In this document: positions 60,101 to 64,000 of the stretch, in pieces
How the letters are laid out: each line of letters starts with the position of its first letter
How positions within the stretch are numbered: the first letter of the stretch is position 1
Assembly (NCBI GenBank): GCA_015056485.1
Contig: SVGD01000006.1
Span: 1 to 64,000, forward strand
Length of the DNA: 64,000 nucleotides
Reading direction: 5' to 3'
Source of the DNA: Clostridiales bacterium
GTDB lineage: Bacteria > Bacillota > Clostridia > TANB77 > CAG-508
Program-made: the position numbers and the translations under genes
The notes under the pieces: model-generated
What the model was told of the DNA's origin: nothing
The model's database searches: none
Seen by the model: only the letters and a program-made list of their open reading frames with translations

Positions 60101-61591
60101 ATAATTAGCTAAACTATTAGCTTTTTCGTTTAATTCTTTATATGTTAAACTTTGATTCTCAAAAACAAGTGCAATATTATTAGGAGTTATAGATACTTGT
60201 TCTTCGAATAATTGTGAAATTGTTTTATCCTTTGGATAATCTGCCTTTGTATTATTGAAATCGTATAAAACTTTTTGTTTTTCATCTGGAGTTGTTATAT
60301 CTATAGCAGATATTTGAATGCTATTATTTTCTAAAATTTGATTTATAATGTGTAAAATTCTAGCATGTATGCAGTAAATATCACTTACAGAATATTTAGA
60401 TGTTTTATAATCGTATTTTATATCTAAAATTCCAGTATCGTTCATATCACATAAATGTATATCAATATCATCAGAAATATGGTTGTTAAAAGTCCATGTT
60501 GTTTCAAAAGGAATTTCTGATTTTTGAGTAGATGTTCTAGTGTTTTGATATGAAATTAAAATATTATATAAATTAGGAATTGATGAATCTCTTTTTCTTA
60601 AATCTTCTAAAATTTGTTGATAAGAATATTTTTGGTGCTTAAAAATTGAAAAGAAATCTTTTGAAATTTTTGAAGCAAAGGAAATAAAATCATCATTAAC
60701 ATCAATAGAAACTTTAAAAGGCATAGTGCTAATAAACATACCTGTAGTATGTTTTTCTTTAAAGTTTGACCTGTTTAAAATAGGAGTTCCAATTACAAAA
60801 TTGTTTATATTAGAAGTTTTATAAATATAAATTGCATAAACTCCCATAAAGAAATTAAAAATTGAGAATTTATTTTTTTTACAAAAATAATTTATTAAAT
60901 CAACAGTTTCTTTAACAATAGTGAATTGCTTTCTTTTCGCATTACTAGATAAAGTTTTTGGTGAATTTGAACTTGGTATAGTTGCATTTTCTGGAATGTC
61001 CGCAAAAAGAGTGTCCCAAAAAATTTTATCTTTTTGAAACTTCTCACTGTTTATATATTCTGTTTCAGAATTTATATATTCAATATATGAAGGGAATGGT
61101 TCTTCTGATATTTCTGCGTTTTTTAATAATTTAATATAAAGTTCAATGATTTCACTAGCTCCAATTCCTGAAGACCATGCATCAAACATAAGATGGTGAG
61201 CTGAAATAATAAAACCACCATGACCATCTGGGAATTGAATCATTTTAAATAAATATAGATTTGAATTAAACACATCAAAAGGAGTAGAAGAAATTTCTTT
61301 TTCTACTTTTTTTAATTCTTTTTCTGAAGAAATTGATAAAGTTTCAACTGTAAATGGAGTATAATCATAAAAAGACTGCATAACCTTACCATTATTTATA
61401 ACGATTTTAGTTCTAAAACTATCATTTTTTTGAACAAAAATATTTATAGCTTTTTCTAATAATTTAAAATTTACTTTTTCAGGAACAATAACAGTTCCAA
61501 CAATATTTTCAATCGACGTCCCTTTGTAAAATTGTTCTGTAAGCCAAATTGACTTTTGGGGATTTGTCAAATCATATAACTTTCCGTACAT
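54155..61591 (-). CDS. Non-ribosomal peptide synthetase, C-A-T-C-A-T-R
   Basis: A 2478-aa two-module NRPS. C1 (1-430, HHLMFDAW), A1 (about 455-960, YTSGSTGMPKG near 610, GYGPSETT), T1 (GGDSL near 989), C2 (about 1065-1490, HHIISDG near 1180), A2 (about 1510-2000, YTSGSTGKPKG near 1650), T2 (GGDSI near 2027), and a thioester reductase (LLTGSTGFLGAH near 2117 to the end). Known gut-clostridial NRPSs of this type release dipeptide aldehydes that can cyclise to pyrazinones; a leading C domain suggests N-acylation. By hand alignment the A2 pocket reads roughly DILQMGMVWK, close to glycine codes (low confidence). No phosphopantetheinyl transferase is seen here. Confidence 0.93.
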   Translation of the reverse strand: MYGKLYDLTNPQKSIWLTEQFYKGTSIENIVGTVIVPEKVNFKLLEKAINIFVQKNDSFRTKIVINNGKVMQSFYDYTPFTVETLSISSEKELKKVEKEISSTPFDVFNSNLYLFKMIQFPDGHGGFIISAHHLMFDAWSSGIGASEIIELYIKLLKNAEISEEPFPSYIEYINSETEYINSEKFQKDKIFWDTLFADIPENATIPSSNSPKTLSSNAKRKQFTIVKETVDLINYFCKKNKFSIFNFFMGVYAIYIYKTSNINNFVIGTPILNRSNFKEKHTTGMFISTMPFKVSIDVNDDFISFASKISKDFFSIFKHQKYSYQQILEDLRKRDSSIPNLYNILISYQNTRTSTQKSEIPFETTWTFNNHISDDIDIHLCDMNDTGILDIKYDYKTSKYSVSDIYCIHARILHIINQILENNSIQISAIDITTPDEKQKVLYDFNNTKADYPKDKTISQLFEEQVSITPNNIALVFENQSLTYKELNEKANSLANYLRNNGISRNDIIGIMVNRSLEMIISILAVLKSGASYIPIDPEYPQDRINYMLDNSNSKLLLTVNKLADKIKFKNKVFVDLDSKIYNLNHSNLDNINEPDDTSYIIYTSGSTGMPKGVVLNHRALSNLTNYCNNYIEYLKNNSYRTIVSVTTVSFDIFVFETLISLQRGLKLVIASEEAQTIPRLLDSLIAEHNVEIIQTTPSRMQLLVNNISEIPNLKNIKYTTLAGEQLPLSLVEAVKKITNGKVYNGYGPSETTVFSTLTDVTNHEQITIGKPLDNTQIYILDKALRPVPIGIAGELYISGDGVGKGYLNNPELTSKSFINNPFIPNTLMYKSGDMGYFLENSEIMCLGRSDNQVKIRGLRIELEEIEHKLLNIKNISTCVVVKKVGQNNHEFLCAYYTSTGSVDSSFIRDTLRKELPGYMVPQYFMQLEKLPYTPNGKVDRKKLPEPELTVSSKDTASPRNNTDLKLVNILKELINMDEISIEDSFFDLGGDSLTAINLCTKIYNEFNVQVFVKDILENPIVMNLSDFIAAKSSKISLITIPRVAEAPSYPVSSAQRRTYYASNIAGNDSTLYNIPGGVILSNFPDVKKLQKCFNTLVQRHESLRTYFELENENVVQKIKPSLSFKLEIAEEEIALKNIKSAFKEFVKPFDLSKAPLIRGKLIPISSSNRILLLVDIHHIISDGSSLTILVNELCKLYNDEVLPELQITYKDFACFENEQLQNGSYKEAEDFWVNQFKNDIPVLNMPLTYPRPAVQSFEGKKVYSSIPASMREKIEELSNKLGITPYMLFLSCYYILLSKYSGQDDIVIGSAIVGRDLPELQNLIGMFVNSLPLRNSINDEYSFKDFLNQVKVQCLECYKYQTYPFDELVSKLSPKRDTSRSPLFDTMFIYQNKGYAKLDFEDITAENHIPDTKISKFDLSLEIFPKDNMFEMSFEYCTKLFSQKFIENLSKHYINILSEIIENIDIKIADICMLSENEKNKILYDFNNTKADYPKDKTISQLFEEQVSITPNNIALVFENQNLTYKELNEKANSLANYLRNNGISRNDIIGIMVNRSLEMIISILAVLKSGASYIPIDPTYPESRIKYILEDSKLKFILTQEKILSSFENLPQALAIDLSNNTIYSNSIENLDTVNKPEDIAYIIYTSGSTGKPKGVAISHKNIANFIVGTLRKIPLDGTIVSVTTMCFDIFVLESLLPLTNGMKIVLANESEQNIPQLLNELCLKHSVDIIQTTPARMNLLLSDEESLDYITKLKVIMLGGESFPEKLLFDLQKLTTANIYNMYGPTETTVWSTIQDLTNLSSINIGQPIVNTSIYILDNKLQPVPIGIPGNLYIGGDGLSCGYFNRPKLTQEKFIENPFNPSEKIYNTGDLAKWTIDGEIEYIGRSDFQVKVRGLRIELGEIEKQILDFPKIDSVCVCVKKDSAEREILCGYFISKERISTSELKNYLSKFLPNYMVPSFLIQLEDFKYTPNGKIDRQKLPLPKVLKNESTIVTAKTSTEIKLTKIWETLLGLSPISVESNFFEIGGDSILALKMQIELLNENINISYADIFKHNTIRELAKKIDSLNESSPSDDYTPDYDFSKIDKLISTNTPKSIKNLKKHPIGNVLLTGSTGFLGAHILDYLLSHTSSSVYCIVRKDPSTTTEEKLMQKLNHYFDDKYSALLNKRLFVITADLEKENLGLSMSKQEEISKNIDCVINSAAIVRHYGDYTEFEKINVTGVQNLINFCLKFNKKLIQISTISVSGNTLTDLGIQSNNFEKNVFFKENNLYIGQPLNNVYVRSKFEAERLVLENIEANSLDGLILRVGNITNRFSDGKFQPNANENAFLNRLKAFMELKAIPKYILNNYVEFTPVDLLAKAVIKSIEHSIRDITVLHLYNQNHVYIKDLLTMLPKGSIEIVSDENFKNILNKNLQMSQNKDIISHITNDLDKNKNLVYESNIKIKNDFTKDFLDKIHFKWAKINKRYIRKLLKII

Positions 61592-61829
61592 AACTACACC
61601 CTATTTTTTACAAAATTTGTACATTTTTATAAACACAAATATACAAATTTTTTATATCATGAAACCCTAAAAAAATCAATAAAATTCATGAAAATAAAAG
61701 GGAATTGTTAATTAATATGATAATTATTGTTTTGAGACAATGGTAGTCCCTACGTTTTATTTAAATTTTTATATGTTACTGAATACTAACAGAAATTTTT
61801 GTTAAAAATAAATTTAAAAGGAGAATTGT
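61592..61829. other. Divergent intergenic region between NRPS and HtrA genes
   Basis: AT-rich 238 bp carrying TTTGTACA/TACAAA inverted motifs near 61614-61650 and a remnant CAATGGTAGTCCCTACG (about 61738-61754) of the dispersed repeat. Promoters for both genes must lie here but none stands out. Confidence 0.45.
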
Positions 61830-62945
61830 ATGTATAGTTATAAAACAAAGGAAAGTAAAGTAAAAAAATATATTATTTTAATTATTTTAATGATTGTGGT
61901 TTCTGCGGTTAGTATTTTTATTTATGACATGTATTTAAATATTGAAGTCAAATCATATGATATAAGTGATGAAAATCCAGCAGTAAGATTATCAAATAAT
62001 AAAGATGATGATACAACTAATACTATAGAACAGGTTGTTAAATGTGTAGTAGGAATTTCTAAAATAAAAGATGTTGGTACATCAATATTCTTAAAGGATT
62101 CAACTACTTCTTTAGGATTAGGAACTGGAATAATTGTATCAGAAAATGGATATATTCTCACAAATTGGCATGTAGCAGGAGAAAAATATAATACATGCTA
62201 TGTTACATTGGATAATAGTAATGAATATAATGGCACAGTTGTATGGGCAGACAAAGATTTAGATTTAGCAATTGTAAAAATAAATGCAAGTGGATTAAAT
62301 TATTTAGAATTTGCAGATTCAGATAATATTAAGCTTGGGCAAAAAGTTTATGCAATTGGAAATCCTGTAGGAATGGAATTCCAAAGAACTGTTACAGCTG
62401 GAATTATAAGTGGACTGAATAGGACGGTAAAAATTGAAGAAGAAAATAATTTAAGCTATATGGAGGATTTAATTCAAACTGATGCAAGTATTAACTCAGG
62501 AAATAGTGGAGGACCATTAATAAATGAAGAAGGAGAAGTAATAGGAATTAACTCTGTAAAAATAGATACAGCTGAAGGTATAGGATTTGCAATACCAATA
62601 AATATTATAAAACCTGTTGTTGAAAGTTATGCAAAAACAGATTCTTTTGAAGAAGCATATCTTGGCATTTTTGCGTATGATAAAGAAGTAATCCCTTATT
62701 TGGATTCACAAATAGAATTTGAGAGTGGTATATATGTTGCAGAAATTTCTAAAGATGGACCTTGCTATAATACTGGTTTAAAAGAAGGAGATATAATAAC
62801 TTCAATAGATGGATTTGAAATAAATAGAATGGGGGAATTAAGAAATTATATTTATACGAAAAAACCAGGAGAAGAAACTAATTTAACAATATTAAGAAAT
62901 AGCAAAGAATATAAATTGAAAGTAAAACTAGGAAAGAAATTATAA
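61830..62945 (+). CDS. HtrA/DegP-type serine protease with PDZ domain
   Basis: A 371-aa protein: N-terminal membrane anchor (YIILIILMIVVSAVSIFIYD), trypsin-like domain with His in LTNWHVAG, Asp in KDLDLAIVKI and Ser in INSGNSGGPL, then one PDZ domain (about 280-365, GPCYNTGLKEGDIITSIDG). An envelope quality-control protease acting outside the membrane. SD AAAAGGAG. Divergent from the NRPS gene. Confidence 0.93.
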   Translation: MYSYKTKESKVKKYIILIILMIVVSAVSIFIYDMYLNIEVKSYDISDENPAVRLSNNKDDDTTNTIEQVVKCVVGISKIKDVGTSIFLKDSTTSLGLGTGIIVSENGYILTNWHVAGEKYNTCYVTLDNSNEYNGTVVWADKDLDLAIVKINASGLNYLEFADSDNIKLGQKVYAIGNPVGMEFQRTVTAGIISGLNRTVKIEEENNLSYMEDLIQTDASINSGNSGGPLINEEGEVIGINSVKIDTAEGIGFAIPINIIKPVVESYAKTDSFEEAYLGIFAYDKEVIPYLDSQIEFESGIYVAEISKDGPCYNTGLKEGDIITSIDGFEINRMGELRNYIYTKKPGEETNLTILRNSKEYKLKVKLGKKL

Positions 62946-62952
62946 ATAAGAA

Positions 62953-63016
62953 TTGCATTATTTAACATAATATGCTAAAATGTAAACGAACTAAATGCAG
63001 CAAAACCCCAGCATTT
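62953..63016 (+). promoter_or_regulatory. Promoter and leader hairpin of small-gene module 1
   Basis: TTGCAT (62953-62958), 17-nt spacer, TAAAAT (62976-62981) with TGC before it. Downstream hairpin AAATGC (62993-62998)/GCATTT (63011-63016) with loop AGCAAAACCCCA. The same order and a very similar loop recur in module 2. Confidence 0.65.
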
Positions 63017-63051
63017 AAGTTTAGACATTTTTACAAAAGGGGGTGAACGTA

Positions 63052-63324
63052 ATGGCAAGACCTGGAGTTACCGTCGGGGATTGGCTGAAGCATATCAGCA
63101 ATGTGGGGCCGGTAAAAGGACTTAGGATTCGCATAGAACTGGCGGTTCAGGACAATCCTTTTAAGGATTCCTACCTGGAATGCTTGAAGGCAGCGGAAGA
63201 AGGATCAAAGCAGCTTATAAAGGAAGGAAAATTCCAGAAATGCCAGGAAATGATTGATGATTTTGAAGAACATAGAGTTGTTCTGGAGTTCTTTGATGAT
63301 TTCATGACATTTTCTTGGGAATAG
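63052..63324 (+). CDS. Small protein, tandem module copy 1 (GC-richer)
   Basis: A 90-aa protein. Start ATG 63052, 6 nt after GGGGGTGA; an in-frame GTG inside the SD is less likely. Shares with the second copy a pattern DNPFKDSYLECLKAAEE versus NNPYREYYLKVIEATEQ and an acidic C-terminus. Codon use is clearly GC-richer (CTG, GCG, ATC, CGC) than almost all of the window, suggesting recent acquisition. No known domain recognised. Confidence 0.75.
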   Translation: MARPGVTVGDWLKHISNVGPVKGLRIRIELAVQDNPFKDSYLECLKAAEEGSKQLIKEGKFQKCQEMIDDFEEHRVVLEFFDDFMTFSWE

Positions 63325-63335
63325 TCAGCGTTCAT

Positions 63336-63367
63336 AGAGCCGCTTCCATAATAGGAAGCGGCTCTTT
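63336..63367 (+). terminator. Terminator of module 1
   Basis: AGAGCCGCTTCC/GGAAGCGGCTCT stem followed by TTT. Confidence 0.9.
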
Positions 63368-63500
63368 ACCATTTATAAGAAAGGCATTTCGCTTTGTAAA
63401 GTCTTCGAAGCAGGTGCGAAATACATGCCACGAGCTAAAGCTCGGGCGAACCAAGGTAGCCTAACCTTGTTGTATACGGAAAAATCTTATATGTGGTTAA
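63368..63500. repeat. Dispersed repeat of about 120 bp, copy B
   Basis: Inverted, diverged copy of 28985-29105: GGCATTTCGC...GTCTTCGAAG...GCGAAATACATG...CCTAACCTTGTTGTATACGG. It separates the two small-gene modules. Confidence 0.7.
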
Positions 63501-63534
63501 GATATAAGTCGATTTTTCCTATACAATAAAAAGT

Positions 63535-63598
63535 TGAAAAAAAAGACATAATGTGTTAGAATATTATAGAATTTGATGTAGCACAACTCCAGGCATCA
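63535..63598 (+). promoter_or_regulatory. Promoter and leader hairpin of small-gene module 2
   Basis: TTGAAA (63535-63540), 16-nt spacer, TAGAAT (63557-63562) with TGT before it. Hairpin TGATGT (63574-63579)/GCATCA (63593-63598) with loop AGCACAACTCCAG, matching AGCAAAACCCCA of module 1. Confidence 0.6.
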
Positions 63599-63631
63599 TA
63601 CAGGCTAGACTAAAAAAGAACGGAGGTGGAA

Positions 63632-63919
63632 ATGGTGGCTGAAACAGTATTTAATTATCTTGTGAAAATAAAGCGTGACTTATATGCAAGGAAACCAATT
63701 ATTACTCATAAAGAAGCTATTGAAAAGTTAGTTCAAAATAATCCTTATAGAGAATATTATTTAAAGGTGATTGAAGCAACTGAACAATGGAATGATGTAT
63801 TAAAAATTTCTGGTAATTTTTCTGAAAATTTTGATGATATGCGGAAAAATTTTGCGGAGCAAGGAATATTGCTTACTTTAGAAGGAGGAAAAAATCCTGG
63901 AATTATTTTTGTTTGGTAG
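63632..63919 (+). CDS. Small protein, tandem module copy 2
   Basis: A 95-aa paralogue of the preceding small protein, starting MVAETVFNYLVKIKRDLYAR. ATG 63632 follows CGGAGG by 5 nt. AT-richer codons than copy 1. It contains the only in-frame CGG codon I found in an uninterrupted gene (in DDMRKNFAEQG), and here the zero frame is clearly the right one. Function unknown. Confidence 0.75.
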   Translation: MVAETVFNYLVKIKRDLYARKPIITHKEAIEKLVQNNPYREYYLKVIEATEQWNDVLKISGNFSENFDDMRKNFAEQGILLTLEGGKNPGIIFVW

Positions 63920-63935
63920 GCCATCTTTTTCAATT

Positions 63936-63967
63936 AAAGCCGCTTCCATAATGGGAAGCGGCTTTTT
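63936..63967 (+). terminator. Terminator of module 2
   Basis: AAAGCCGCTTCC/GGAAGCGGCTTT followed by TT; its stem is nearly identical to that of module 1. Confidence 0.9.
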
Positions 63968-64000
63968 CTATGAAAAAATTTTTTTAACCAATGCAACCTT

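Noticed and set aside
63632-63919. Third CGG frameshift site, in the gene at 63632
   Set aside because: The zero frame continues the similarity to its paralogue, while a +1 shift would end it; CGG here is read as an ordinary codon.

Overview
The window is a strongly AT-rich bacterial chromosome segment spanning the replication origin, most likely from an uncultured low-GC Bacillota/Clostridia-type organism. Evidence: the order rpmH-rnpA-yidD-yidC-jag-mnmE-mnmG-rsmG-parA-parB to the left of oriC and dnaA-dnaN-recF-gyrB-gyrA to the right, DnaD/DnaC replication loaders, strong Shine-Dalgarno sites, a T-box before ileS, tRNA genes with encoded CCA, and Arg encoded almost only by AGA. Species cannot be named from the sequence.

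Layout. 1-9.2 kb: two tRNA-Ser genes and the leftward origin-proximal operon. 9.2-11.3 kb: bipartite oriC around dnaA. 11.3-23 kb: rightward replication genes, interrupted by a four-gene block (16.2-20.4 kb) with a TraC-like protein, a VirB4-type secretion ATPase, a CpaE/MinD-like ATPase and an acidic protein. 23-26 kb: a gene-free, low-complexity AT desert ending in a T-box and ileS. 30-36 kb: leftward dnaD-dnaC and a second secretion block (49-aa membrane protein, VirD4-like, VirB2-like, VirB6/TrbL-like, PrgI/VirB3-like). 36-37.4 kb: tRNA-Lys, tRNA-Glu and a tRNA-Thr carrying a group I intron, followed by an HNH nuclease gene. 37.5-49.4 kb: metabolic, envelope and regulatory genes. 49.5-52.3 kb: two unknown small genes and a second VirD4-like ATPase. 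52.3-61.6 kb: a C-A-T-C-A-T-R NRPS co-directional with a sensor kinase. 61.8-64 kb: an HtrA-type protease and two tandem promoter/hairpin/small-gene/terminator modules.

Most striking observation: two of the three type IV secretion ATPases (VirB4 at 16760-18539, VirD4-like at 50324-52298) are open from end to end except for one extra C, in both cases inside the Walker A P-loop, in both cases creating a CGG codon just before the GGT glycine codon of the restored frame. By eye I found no other in-frame CGG in the window except one in a small gene at 63.8 kb. This fits a +1 frameshift at a rare or poorly decoded codon; two sequencing errors or independent inactivating mutations are the alternatives.

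As a system, the scattered type IV genes (TraC-like, VirB4, VirB2, VirB3/PrgI, VirB6/TrbL, two VirD4) look like a secretion or DNA-translocation machine housed among core genes, with no relaxase or integrase in the window. The NRPS ends in a reductase domain and so is predicted to release a peptide aldehyde or alcohol. Several families of short dispersed palindromic repeats occupy most intergenic gaps.
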